A stretch of DNA of 17,497 nucleotides from CAZTYI01 sp964466185 (GTDB lineage: Bacteria; Chlamydiota; Chlamydiia; Chlamydiales; SM23-39), in the NCBI GenBank assembly GCA_964466185.1, contig CAYXMS010000029.1, positions 1 through 17,497 on the forward strand. The letters run 5' to 3'. The notes beneath the pieces were generated by a model. That model worked only from the letters and a program-made list of their open reading frames with translations, was not told where the DNA came from and made no database searches. Both the position numbers and the translations under genes were made by a program. Positions 7,329 to 14,507 of this stretch are shown here, one piece after another; position 1 is the stretch's first letter; the number at the start of each line of letters is the position of its first letter.

Positions 7329-8726
7329 CTAAAGCGACTTAATTTTAACTAAAAGACGACTTAAAGCAAAGGAAGTAGAAAAATTAATTATTTCATTTCT
7401 ATCCTTTACCAGATTTAATTTAATAGTTTGCGTTTTTTTATCCCGCTGGCTCAAAGCGATAAAAACTGTGCCTACAGGCTTTTTTTTAGTGCCCCCTCCA
7501 GGTCCGGCAATCCCGGAAACAGCTATGGCAAAATCTGCTTTTGTCGTTTTAAACAACCCTTTCACCATTTCTTTCACTGTTTGCGGACTGACTGCTCCAT
7601 AGTTGGTTAAAGTTTCTTTTTTGACTCCTAAAAGATGCTGTTTTAAGTCATTATGATAGCTAACAATACCCCCTAAAAAATATTTTGAAGCTCCGGGTTC
7701 TTTGGTCAATAAAGAGCTTATGCTACCGCCTGTGCAAGACTCAGCAACAGCCAGGGTCTTTTTCTTTTTCACCATTAAATTTTTTAAAGCCGCAGTTAAA
7801 GCAGCATCGGCTGAGGATGTTATCCTATCAGAAACATTTTTTGATTCAGACAGCTCAAAGGCATAGGGAGCGAATTCTTTCATTATCTTTTGCTTGAGTT
7901 TTAAAATTTTGGCTTTGGCTTTTTTACTTGCTGCGGCTTTAGTTTTTGTTGTCAAAGTTATTTTTAAAACAGCATAATGCGGATAAATGCCGATTTGAAT
8001 ATCCGAAATTTTTGAAGATTGGCAAGATATTTGAAACGTTTTTTTTTCTATTTTATTTTTTTGCTCTTTTTTGAATTTACCCGGTTTAATTTGTTTAAAA
8101 TCTGCTAATTTATTGCCAGAAGCTAAAAGTTTTTCCAAAAAACCGGCAACATCAACTTCTTTAAGCGAACATAAAAAAATTTCTTCCGTATAAATCTTTT
8201 CTTTTTGAGGAAAATGCTTTTTTAAAAAAGCCGGCACATGTTTTTGAAAAAGAGCTTTCATTTCCTGCGGTACGCCAGGCAAAAAAATTAGAAACTTGCA
8301 TTTTTGCTGCACAATCAAACCAGGTGCCGTTCCCAAAAAATTAGCTAAAACTTTACTACCTTGAAAAACCAGGGCCTGATTTTCCAAAAAGGGAGTTTTC
8401 AACTTTCTTTTTTTCAGCTCTTTGAGCCATTTTTGATCGATCGTCAAAGGCAGATGTAAAAACCTGGAAGCTTCTTCTTTAGTTTTATCATCTATTGTAG
8501 GCCCCAAGCCTCCGGTTATAATCACCAGATCTGCTGTTGTAAGCGTCTGTTTAAGAGCCTGTTTAATATTTTCATCGCTAAAAACCACATGTTTTTGCAC
8601 TTCATAACCCAAATGCTGCAGTTTTTTACTGATAAAAGCTGCGTTGGTATTAGCAGTTTTTCCGCTAACCAGTTCGCTTCCAAGATTGAGAATTGCTATG
8701 TTGGTCATTTTAATTTTATCCGGCAT
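7329..8726 (-). CDS. cinA: CinA-like protein: COG1058 domain plus PncC amidase domain
   Basis: The N-terminal part (about residues 7-170) is a molybdopterin-binding-like COG1058 domain with ILNLGSELVSGKTANTNAAF and ITGGLGPTIDD. In characterised CinA proteins it is an ADP-ribose pyrophosphatase. The C-terminal part (about 315-460) is the PncC nicotinamide-nucleotide amidase domain with AVAESCTGGSISSLL and AVSGIAGPGGGTKKKPVGTV. Together these point to repair or recycling of pyridine nucleotides. The 465-aa length is slightly above the usual ~420, owing to a lysine-rich insert around 215-235 and a short extension. Methionine 7 is an alternative start that matches the family N-terminus better. 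Confidence 0.92.
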   Translation of the reverse strand: MPDKIKMTNIAILNLGSELVSGKTANTNAAFISKKLQHLGYEVQKHVVFSDENIKQALKQTLTTADLVIITGGLGPTIDDKTKEEASRFLHLPLTIDQKWLKELKKRKLKTPFLENQALVFQGSKVLANFLGTAPGLIVQQKCKFLIFLPGVPQEMKALFQKHVPAFLKKHFPQKEKIYTEEIFLCSLKEVDVAGFLEKLLASGNKLADFKQIKPGKFKKEQKNKIEKKTFQISCQSSKISDIQIGIYPHYAVLKITLTTKTKAAASKKAKAKILKLKQKIMKEFAPYAFELSESKNVSDRITSSADAALTAALKNLMVKKKKTLAVAESCTGGSISSLLTKEPGASKYFLGGIVSYHNDLKQHLLGVKKETLTNYGAVSPQTVKEMVKGLFKTTKADFAIAVSGIAGPGGGTKKKPVGTVFIALSQRDKKTQTIKLNLVKDRNEIINFSTSFALSRLLVKIKSL

Positions 8727-8773
8727 CTCTAATTTACTTTTATAATAAATATTTTAGGAAATATGAATTAATT

Positions 8774-9289
8774 TCAATTGCCTGTATGTTTAATTTCTTT
8801 TAAAGAAGACAATAAAAACCATAAAATACCTATAGTAATGTAACTATCCGCCAAGTTAAATACCGGATAAGAATAAGATCCAAACTGAAAATAAAACATA
8901 TCTACAACTGAACCGTAAAAAAACCGGTCTAACAAATTCCCTATAGCGCCAGTTAAAATCAGGCCTAAAGCTAAAAATCTCTGCCATACTACTTTTCTTA
9001 AAACTAAATAAAACCCCAAAAAGGCAATAATAATAAATCTTAACCACCAAAGAAAATTTGGGGAAGAAGCTAAAAGCCCCCAAGCCGCTCCTTTATTAGT
9101 TACGGAAACAACAGAAAAACTGATCCCGTAAAAATCTTGAAAAATACCAATTCCGCCATAGGGATAAAAAGGATGCAAAGCCCTCATTTGCGAAAGATTA
9201 TGGTAAATATAATTTTTCAAAAAAGCATCCAGCCCCAATAGAGCTAAAAAAATTCCCAAAAAAAGCAGCTTTTTAAAAACCGGTCTCAT
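8774..9289 (-). CDS. lspA: Lipoprotein signal peptidase LspA
   Basis: LspA is an inner-membrane aspartic protease that removes the signal peptide from prolipoproteins after diacylglyceryl transfer. Four hydrophobic segments are visible (about 7-25, 80-97, 103-118 and 147-163). The catalytic pair is in TGAIGNLLDR (D121) and FNLADSYI (D148), and NKGAAWG (from N65) is the conserved periplasmic motif. The length of 171 aa is typical. The gene begins 4 bp after dksA ends, so the two are almost certainly co-transcribed. From memory, Chlamydia keeps the same order (CT406-CT408). Confidence 0.96.
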   Translation of the reverse strand: MRPVFKKLLFLGIFLALLGLDAFLKNYIYHNLSQMRALHPFYPYGGIGIFQDFYGISFSVVSVTNKGAAWGLLASSPNFLWWLRFIIIAFLGFYLVLRKVVWQRFLALGLILTGAIGNLLDRFFYGSVVDMFYFQFGSYSYPVFNLADSYITIGILWFLLSSLKEIKHTGN

Positions 9290-9293
9290 TTTC

Positions 9294-9659
9294 CTAAATC
9301 AGGCCTTTTTCCATTTTTTCTTGAGCTTCTACAGTCATAACAGCATAGGGTATAGCTTCCAGTCTGGCTTTAGCAATGGGCTTTCCTGACACATCGCAAA
9401 CGCCATAAGAACCGTCTTTAATTTTTTCCAAGGCCCGGTCTATTTGCTTTAAAATAAAAAGTTCCTTATTGGAAAGTTCCAAACTAATAGTTCTGCCAAA
9501 ATCATCAGTTCCTTCATCTGCCTGATGCTGAGAATAGCCTTTAGACTGATCTAATTCTTTAACCTCTTCTTTAGTTCCCTGAATCAAGCTAGTCATTTGA
9601 TTTCTTAGAAAAACCAATCTTTCCTTGAAAGATTCCAATTCTTTTTTATTAAGAGCCAT
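9294..9659 (-). CDS. dksA: DksA/TraR-family regulator with a degraded zinc finger
   Basis: DksA-type proteins insert a coiled coil into the RNA polymerase secondary channel and modulate initiation. The 121-aa protein has an N-terminal helical hairpin with an acidic tip (ADEGTDDFGR, about 47-56) and the conserved tail GKPIAKARLEAIPYA (92-106). Only the first of the four zinc-ligand cysteines remains (C88). The expected partners are S91, T109 and A112, so zinc probably is not bound, as in the cysteine-poor DksA2 type. It sits between nrdR (15 bp) and lspA (4 bp). A GTD tip motif rather than the DxxDxA of E. coli DksA makes it closer to the general TraR/DksA family. Confidence 0.88.
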   Translation of the reverse strand: MALNKKELESFKERLVFLRNQMTSLIQGTKEEVKELDQSKGYSQHQADEGTDDFGRTISLELSNKELFILKQIDRALEKIKDGSYGVCDVSGKPIAKARLEAIPYAVMTVEAQEKMEKGLI

Positions 9660-9674
9660 AATATTTTTCCTTTT

Positions 9675-10124
9675 TTATTTGTTTTCAGGCGCAACAGCCT
9701 GAATCTCTTCTACAACCTCGCCGATATCCTTAAACCGCCTATATACACAAGCAAAGCGAATATATGCAACAACATCTATTTTTTTCAATTCCCCGGTTAC
9801 AATATTTCCCAGTTCCTCGGAAGTGATTTCTCTTATTTGTCCGGCCATTAAATCTGCCGCTATTTTAGAAACTAAAGCACGGATCTGGTCATGGCTGACT
9901 TTGGTTCTGTAACAAGCAGCCAGCAACCCTTTTACGAGTTTTTCCTCGACAAAATCTTCATATGTGCCATCTTTTTTTCTGACTTGAATGGTCAAATCTA
10001 CAGTTTCAAAAGTAGTAAAGCGCTGAGCGCATTTCAAACATTGTCTTCTTCTTCTGACCGAATCGGAAGAAGATCTGGAATCGGTAACTTTAGATTCTGC
10101 AAATCCGCAAAAAGGACACTTCAC
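9675..10124 (-). CDS. nrdR: Transcriptional repressor NrdR
   Basis: NrdR represses ribonucleotide reductase genes in response to ATP/dATP. An N-terminal zinc ribbon has C3-x2-C6 and C29-x2-C32 with the family signature VTDSRSSSDSVRRRRQC between them, and an ATP-cone domain follows at about 46-136. The length of 149 aa is standard. The start codon is GTG at 10124-10122, preceded by a strong GGAGG at 10131-10135 with 6-bp spacing. It is the first gene of the minus-strand block, so the promoter should lie just upstream (about 10140-10250). No ribonucleotide reductase gene is in the window. Confidence 0.95.
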   Translation of the reverse strand: MKCPFCGFAESKVTDSRSSSDSVRRRRQCLKCAQRFTTFETVDLTIQVRKKDGTYEDFVEEKLVKGLLAACYRTKVSHDQIRALVSKIAADLMAGQIREITSEELGNIVTGELKKIDVVAYIRFACVYRRFKDIGEVVEEIQAVAPENK

Positions 10125-10259
10125 CTTAGGCCTCCCCTGGCAGTTTATAAAGTATGTAGTTTATTTACCTTTTTTCAGAATTTTAGTGAACTTTTTTTTA
10201 CATCAAAACAAGAAAGATACAAAAAAAATAATATATCCAAAGCCACTTTCTACAAATGA

Positions 10260-10385
10260 AAATCAAAATTTGGAGGGATGACGATCTTTGAAGCTAAAAG
10301 ACTAAAAGGCTTAGATAGTAAAAACTCGAAATTCAAAAAAATGACAACCCCGCAGGCCAATAAGACAGCTCACTTTCGATTATGA
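10260..10385 (+). pseudogene. Remnant of IS3-family OrfA
   Basis: A short frame reads KSKFGGMTIFEAKRLKGLDS and then KNSKFKKM. It matches the leucine-zipper end of IS3-family OrfA, typically ...W.KYGGM.VSEAKRLK.LE.EN.KLKK. An in-frame stop at 10257-10259 cuts off the helix-turn-helix half, and the rest, after KKM, no longer resembles the family. It ends with TGA overlapping the ATG of the OrfB remnant, which is in the -1 frame, as in intact IS3 elements. Confidence 0.75.
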
Positions 10386-10633
10386 AAAACCACAATTTTA
10401 ACGAAAAGCGCGTATGCATGCTTGTTGGGGCCCATCGTTCTTTATTGCGCTATAGCTCACAAAAACTTACCGAGCTTACGAATAAGATTAAAGAAATAGC
10501 CTATGAAAAGAAACATTTTGGCTATCGTCGTATTCATGTAATTTTGAAAAGATCAGGCATGAAAATTAATCACAAAAGGGTCTATAGGATTTATAAAATA
10601 TGCAGTTTAAAAGTTCTAAAAAGAGAAAAATAG
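10382..10633 (+). pseudogene. Remnant of IS3-family transposase OrfB
   Basis: This 83-codon piece reads FNEKRVCMLVGAHRSLLRY and later KKHFGYRRIHVILKRSGMKIN and HKRVYRIYK. These are the hallmark N-terminal helices of IS3-group OrfB (ERRAC.LVG..RS..RY, ..FGYRR.H..L...G...N.KRVYRLY). Intact OrfB is about 270-300 aa, so the whole DDE catalytic core is missing downstream. I could not find credible terminal inverted repeats. It is a dead element lying exactly between the conserved block and the accessory region. Confidence 0.88.
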
Positions 10634-10735
10634 AACTTTTTGTGACTAGCCATCTCCTGCCTATTCCTTTTCCTATTGATAAGGATGAATTAACTAGAAC
10701 GTCTACTTAGGCCTAGACTAAAAAATAGGTTAAGG

Positions 10736-12202
10736 TCACACATTTATTATTTCTTCTGCATCATACCATACGTCTTCTTCTTCTGCTGCTGCTGCTGATT
10801 CTACTGGTCTTTCACTTGATGCAGAAAGATCCAAATACTCTTTTGCTTGTTGCATATCTTCATTAAAATCTCGACCCTTTAACAATGTGTTATAGAATGG
10901 CTTCACAATTGCAAAGAAATCATTTGCTTCATCCCCATTGTTATTATTCAAATTATCGAATGCCATCTCTTCTTTAAATTCCTTAAAACTCTTAACTTGC
11001 CCAGCAACACCTGAAGGAGACATCTGGAAAGAAGCCAAATATTTATCATATTCAGTAGATAAAGACCATTTAGAATTACACATCTTGGTAAAAGTCGCAG
11101 TCAATAAAAGAGCAGATACAACTATAGTAATTCCAATAACTGTAGTTATTGGGAAAAGAGGAAATGCGAATAAAGATGCAGCAATTAAAACTGGCACTAA
11201 TAAAGCTAATACCCTAGCGAAAAATTCTTTCCAATTACCAGTACTTAAAGTTCTATATATATGTTTAATTTCTTGTATAAGATTTTCAGGAATATTTTTA
11301 ATAGTGTCAATAGGATGCATTACAAACGTTCCAACACTACTTAAAAAGTTTTTTAAAACTAAAGCTGCAGTTTTTGGATTGTTGATCATCGTTCCAGCAA
11401 GGAAAGCAATTCTAATATCTACACCCTGAGATATTAAATGCATAGCGAAAATCCATTGTTGCATATCTTTAGGTACTAACTGAGAATAAACCTGAAAACC
11501 CGTTTCATTCTTTGCTGTTTGTAATATGTTATCATCATTAATACCCAATATACTGCTCAATACCACAGAAGCACTACTACCTAAAACTGTCTCTAATATA
11601 GGATGGTCTTGTTGTTTTTCAACTTCCGGTAATTTTTCCTTAATATAAGGTATTAAAAAGTTATTTTTAAAGCTAACTGCAAGAGCTCCAGCATAAGCTG
11701 GGGGTAATCCAGCTGTAGTTAACAACCGATTTATTATACTAGGCGTGAAAGCTTCTATAAATGAGTGATGATTTCCCAAGGCTTTCTTAACTGTACCACC
11801 GACTTTTTCTACTCCCCGGCTTAAGGCTCCATCCATTCCTTTATCAGATATCTGATAAACTTTTTGTGAAGTTTGAATAACTAGTGCCGTGTTTTTTAAT
11901 CCAGCATGCACAGTTTCTTTTGCAACAACTCCTGTTGCATCGAATACAGCCTTTCCATATCTACTGACTAATGATTGATCTTCACTACCTTGATAAGCAT
12001 CGACAAAAATTCTGTTGCTCTGATTCCAAATATTGGTTACAGCAGTCACGCAATTACCCATAAAACCTACATAAGAGTCGGCTGCAAGGTCAAACAAGCC
12101 TACTAGCGGGCTACTCCTAACACTTTTAGGTTCTTGTTGTGCTCCAATAGTAACAGCACTTTCTTCATTGGGATAAACATTACTAACATCTGAAACTGTC
12201 AT
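10736..12202 (-). CDS. Hypothetical protein with a paired hydrophobic segment, Inc/effector-like
   Basis: I do not recognise a family for these 488 residues. Visible parts are a polar N-terminus (1-30) and a long, mostly amphipathic alpha-helical body. There is a strong two-part hydrophobic stretch at about 331-348 and 350-372 (LALLVPVLIAASLFAFPLF, then TTVIGITIVVSALLLTATF). A soluble C-terminal part follows and ends in an acidic tail (AAAEEEDVWYDAEE). No Sec signal peptide is seen. A bilobed hydrophobic domain of about 40 residues is the defining feature of chlamydial inclusion-membrane (Inc) proteins, so a secreted membrane effector is possible but inferred. Lysine content and poly-A runs are lower than in the neighbours. 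AAGG about 7-10 bp upstream of the ATG is a plausible ribosome-binding site. A (TCT)(GCT) triplet repeat at about 10772-10797 encodes the Ala/Glu tail. Confidence 0.8.
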   Translation of the reverse strand: MTVSDVSNVYPNEESAVTIGAQQEPKSVRSSPLVGLFDLAADSYVGFMGNCVTAVTNIWNQSNRIFVDAYQGSEDQSLVSRYGKAVFDATGVVAKETVHAGLKNTALVIQTSQKVYQISDKGMDGALSRGVEKVGGTVKKALGNHHSFIEAFTPSIINRLLTTAGLPPAYAGALAVSFKNNFLIPYIKEKLPEVEKQQDHPILETVLGSSASVVLSSILGINDDNILQTAKNETGFQVYSQLVPKDMQQWIFAMHLISQGVDIRIAFLAGTMINNPKTAALVLKNFLSSVGTFVMHPIDTIKNIPENLIQEIKHIYRTLSTGNWKEFFARVLALLVPVLIAASLFAFPLFPITTVIGITIVVSALLLTATFTKMCNSKWSLSTEYDKYLASFQMSPSGVAGQVKSFKEFKEEMAFDNLNNNNGDEANDFFAIVKPFYNTLLKGRDFNEDMQQAKEYLDLSASSERPVESAAAAEEEDVWYDAEEIINV

Positions 12203-12645
12203 AATTACCTTCTTATTAAAAATTTATTTATTATAATTTTATTATTAATTTTTTATTTTAACTAATATTATTATAACAAAATCTTTATTAAAATTAAATA
12301 AATATTTTAATTAACATAACTAACTGACAATAAACGGATTATAAAATCCTAAATAACTAATATTAAATGGTTTATACTAAAACAATAAGAACAATCAAAA
12401 TCATTTAAAAACGGCTTTAAAAGAATCCAACAATGAAACCTTATTATACACAAACCTCTCATTATAAACGACTTATTAATAAAAAAAAGAATGAGCGGCT
12501 AAAAACAAGTTATTTACACAAAAGGCTAAAAATAAAAAAAATTTAATTTAAAATGTAAGCAAATCAGAAAACCCAGATATAAGTGATTGGCAATCAAGGA
12601 TTTAATGTAAATATCTAATAAAGAACGATTTACAAAGAGAGCATA
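12203..12645. other. A/T-rich non-coding gap
   Basis: These 443 bp hold no convincing gene. The first ~90 bp upstream of the 488-aa gene are almost pure A/T with several TATAAT-like hexamers on the minus strand, a likely promoter zone, though no single one can be picked out. A 37-codon lysine-rich frame at 12433-12546 looks like chance. No tRNA or clear terminator was seen. Confidence 0.6.
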
Positions 12646-13083
12646 TCAATCCCAACCATATTCGCTATAAAAAACCCCATCTTTCGTGTGCTGGATTAAT
12701 TGTTTAATGTAACCAATCGTGTTATGGGGAATTTGATCAAGCTCAAACCAGGAAAGTTCGCTACATTTATGGGGTTCTTTATTTTTAATTTCCCCTTGCC
12801 ATTTAAAGACGCTAAAAAAAACATCCACCCTTTCTTCTTTTCCTGATTTTCTATGCATAACATGAACAGCTTTCAGATCTTGGAGTAATATCTTAATACC
12901 GGCTTCTTCATAAGCTTCGCGAATGAGGGCCTGGGTAAAATTTTCGCCGGGATCGACATGCCCAGCAATGAGACTATATTTTCCATCTTCATATCCGGTA
13001 TTTTGTCTTTTTAAAAGTAAAATTTTCTGGTCTTTGATCAAAACCAGGTAAGAGGCTGGAATATTTTGATGCCTTATTTTCAT
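12646..13083 (-). CDS. Nudix hydrolase
   Basis: Nudix enzymes hydrolyse nucleoside diphosphates linked to another moiety, such as damaged nucleotides, NADH or ADP-ribose. The full Nudix box spans residues 41-63, GHVDPGENFTQALIREAYEEAGI, listed here in pieces as G41, E47, R55-E56, E59-E60 and G62. The length of 145 aa is that of a single-domain family member, with a C-terminal HTKDGVFYSEYGWD. The substrate cannot be assigned. It is transcribed divergently from the frameshifted DUF4405 gene, with a 111-bp shared upstream region. Confidence 0.93.
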   Translation of the reverse strand: MKIRHQNIPASYLVLIKDQKILLLKRQNTGYEDGKYSLIAGHVDPGENFTQALIREAYEEAGIKILLQDLKAVHVMHRKSGKEERVDVFFSVFKWQGEIKNKEPHKCSELSWFELDQIPHNTIGYIKQLIQHTKDGVFYSEYGWD

Positions 13084-13113
13084 ATTCTTAAAATTTTTAT
13101 AGTTATAATTATT

Positions 13114-13147
13114 TTTGATTTAATTACTTATTTGATTTAATTACTTA
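13114..13147. repeat. Perfect 17-bp tandem repeat in a divergent promoter region
   Basis: TTTGATTTAATTACTTA occurs twice head to tail (13114-13130 and 13131-13147) between the divergent Nudix and DUF4405 genes. Each copy supplies a TTGATT that could act as a -35 on the plus strand, and a GTTATAAC palindrome follows at 13151-13158. Duplication of a promoter or operator half is possible, as is simple slippage. Confidence 0.8.
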
Positions 13148-13194
13148 AATGTTATAACAAATTACAAAGATACACAACACAAAGGAGCAAATAA

Positions 13195-13508
13195 ATGTTT
13201 TCCTGGAAAAAAACTATTTTTTAGATTTTTTAGCATTTATAGCTTTTCTTATTTCGGCTTTTAGCGGTCTGGTTTTAGGTTTTTTTATTCCTTCGGCCAA
13301 TCGCTATTCTCATCATTTTCAAGGAAGATACCAGCAAATCCATGAAAGTGTGCAACAAGTTCATCATTTCCTAGGCCTACACAGATATAGCTGGAAGAGT
13401 TTACATGTTTGGAGCTCTTTGATTTTCATAGTGTTAGTTATTTTGCATATATTGGTTCACCGCAAATGGATCGCATCTGCGAGCAAAAAAATTTTTAAAT
13501 CCAAATAA
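13195..13508 (+). pseudogene. DUF4405-like membrane cytochrome protein, frameshifted at an A7 tract
   Basis: The ATG at 13195 has a clear AAAGGAG ribosome-binding site 7 bp upstream, yet the frame stops after nine codons. If one base is added to the A7 run at 13207-13213, the frame continues without a stop to TAA at 13506-13508, giving about 104 residues. The product would have two membrane segments (about 10-30 and 70-88) and histidines in QQVHHFLGLH, SLHVW and ILHILVHRKWI, the layout of small DUF4405-type proteins thought to bind haem. It precedes the anaerobe-type cluster. Options are a true pseudogene, slippage during transcription that restores the frame, or a homopolymer sequencing error. 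Family assignment is from motif memory. Confidence 0.7.
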
Positions 13509-13513
13509 GAATC

Positions 13514-13555
13514 TTGACAAAGAGGACAGACCCTTTTATTATGAATATATATTCA
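13514..13555 (+). promoter_or_regulatory. Sigma-70-type promoter with palindromic operator
   Basis: TTGACA at 13514-13519 is separated by exactly 17 bp from TATTAT at 13537-13542, close to the ideal housekeeping promoter. Immediately downstream, starting on the last base of the -10, is a perfect 14-bp palindrome TGAATATATATTCA (13542-13555), covering the expected transcription start. That is a classic repressor-operator position. The first gene (ATG 13584) follows with AGGGGATC as its ribosome-binding site. The regulator is probably the DUF134-NifX fusion encoded two genes down, by inference from proximity. Confidence 0.8.
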
Positions 13556-13583
13556 ATATAAAACAAAAAAAGGGGATCAATTT

Positions 13584-13820
13584 ATGCCTAATTTTGATGG
13601 AAGAGGCCCAAATTCCAGGTCTTTAGGAAGAGGACTGGGCCCTTGTGGCCGCGGCCAGAGAAGAGGCTTTTCAAAAAGGAGCCGGGACTTTAATTTTACA
13701 AACAATATTTCTTTTCAAAATAAAGAAGAACAAAATCAGTTTTTAAAAGAAACCATCCAGGATCTAGAACAAGAAAAAAAAGAATTAGAAAAACAATTAG
13801 AGCAGCTCAACCAAAAATAG
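13584..13820 (+). CDS. DUF5320-type small Gly/Arg-rich protein with C-terminal coiled coil
   Basis: This 78-aa protein begins MPNFDGRGPNSRSLGRGLGPCGRG, the glycine/arginine-rich start with a single cysteine that marks DUF5320-type proteins. It ends in a charged coiled coil (about 46-78, LEQEKKELEKQLEQL). Members are commonly found in anaerobes beside NifX-like and MinD/ferredoxin genes, and their biochemical role is not known to me. It is the first complete gene after the promoter at 13514, and the DUF134-NifX gene follows 9 bp after its stop. Confidence 0.85.
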   Translation: MPNFDGRGPNSRSLGRGLGPCGRGQRRGFSKRSRDFNFTNNISFQNKEEQNQFLKETIQDLEQEKKELEKQLEQLNQK

Positions 13821-13829
13821 CATTGCCTT

Positions 13830-14495
13830 ATGCCGCGCAAGCCCAAAACAAGAAAAATTGGCTTTTCGCCTTCTACTACTTATTTTAAGCCAGCAGGAAA
13901 ACCGCTTAATTTTTTAAGCGAGGTTATTTTAGGCTGTGAGGAATTAGAAGCTTTGAGGCTAAATGATCTGATGCAAAAAAACCAAACAGATGCGGCCTTG
14001 GAAATGAATATTTCCCAACCGACTTTTCATAGATTGGTTTTAAATGCCAGAAAAAAAATTATTGAAGCTTTGGTCCATGGCAAAGCGATTAAAATTAAAG
14101 GGGGTTATTATACTATGCAGGAAAAACAAAAAAATTTACAAAAAGCTCACAAACTAACTCTAGCTATTTCTTCATCTTCTGAAAATCTACAAGGAAATAT
14201 AGACAATAGATTTGGCAGATGCCCTTATTTTTTACTAGTTTTCATAGAAGATAGAAAAATTGTTTCTTTTAAAGCTTTAAAAAATATGCAAAAAGACATT
14301 CGCGGCGGCGCCGGCATTGCATCTGCGCAAACTTTAGCCAATCAAAATGTCGATGCTATTATTTCCGACAATATAGGTCCCCGCGCTTTGGATGTTTTAA
14401 AACAGTTTCAAATTTCTGTTTTCCAGGCAAAAGGTGATATTAAATTAGCGATTGATCATTTTTTAAATGAAAAACTTCAACAAATCAACAATTAA
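13830..14495 (+). CDS. DUF134 DNA-binding domain fused to a NifX/NifB-type cofactor-binding domain
   Basis: Residues 1-95 match DUF134: MPRKPKTRKIGF, TTYFKPAGKPLNFLSEVIL and EELEALRLNDL, then a helix-turn-helix at about 50-75 (TDAALEMNISQPTFHRLVLNARKKI) and KAIKIKGGYY. Residues 108-215 form a dinitrogenase iron-molybdenum cofactor-type domain (NRFGRCPYFLLVFIEDRKI, RGGAGIASAQTLANQNVDAII). The architecture suggests a transcription factor that senses a metal cluster or related ligand through the NifX-like domain. The family name does not imply nitrogen fixation, and no nif genes are present. The gene sits 9 bp after DUF5320 and 12 bp before a stand-alone NifX-like gene, so autoregulation through the palindrome at 13542 is likely. 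Confidence 0.9.
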   Translation: MPRKPKTRKIGFSPSTTYFKPAGKPLNFLSEVILGCEELEALRLNDLMQKNQTDAALEMNISQPTFHRLVLNARKKIIEALVHGKAIKIKGGYYTMQEKQKNLQKAHKLTLAISSSSENLQGNIDNRFGRCPYFLLVFIEDRKIVSFKALKNMQKDIRGGAGIASAQTLANQNVDAIISDNIGPRALDVLKQFQISVFQAKGDIKLAIDHFLNEKLQQINN

Positions 14496-14507
14496 AAGGT
14501 TTTTTAA

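Noticed and set aside
10140..10165. TTTATAAA-like palindrome upstream of nrdR as a possible NrdR box
   Set aside because: It fits the NrdR-box consensus poorly and lacks the expected pair of boxes with fixed spacing.
12433..12546. A 37-codon lysine-rich plus-strand frame starting with ATG (MKPYYTQTSHYKRL...)
   Set aside because: No ribosome-binding site, no recognisable domain and composition matching translated A/T-rich intergenic DNA. Probably chance.
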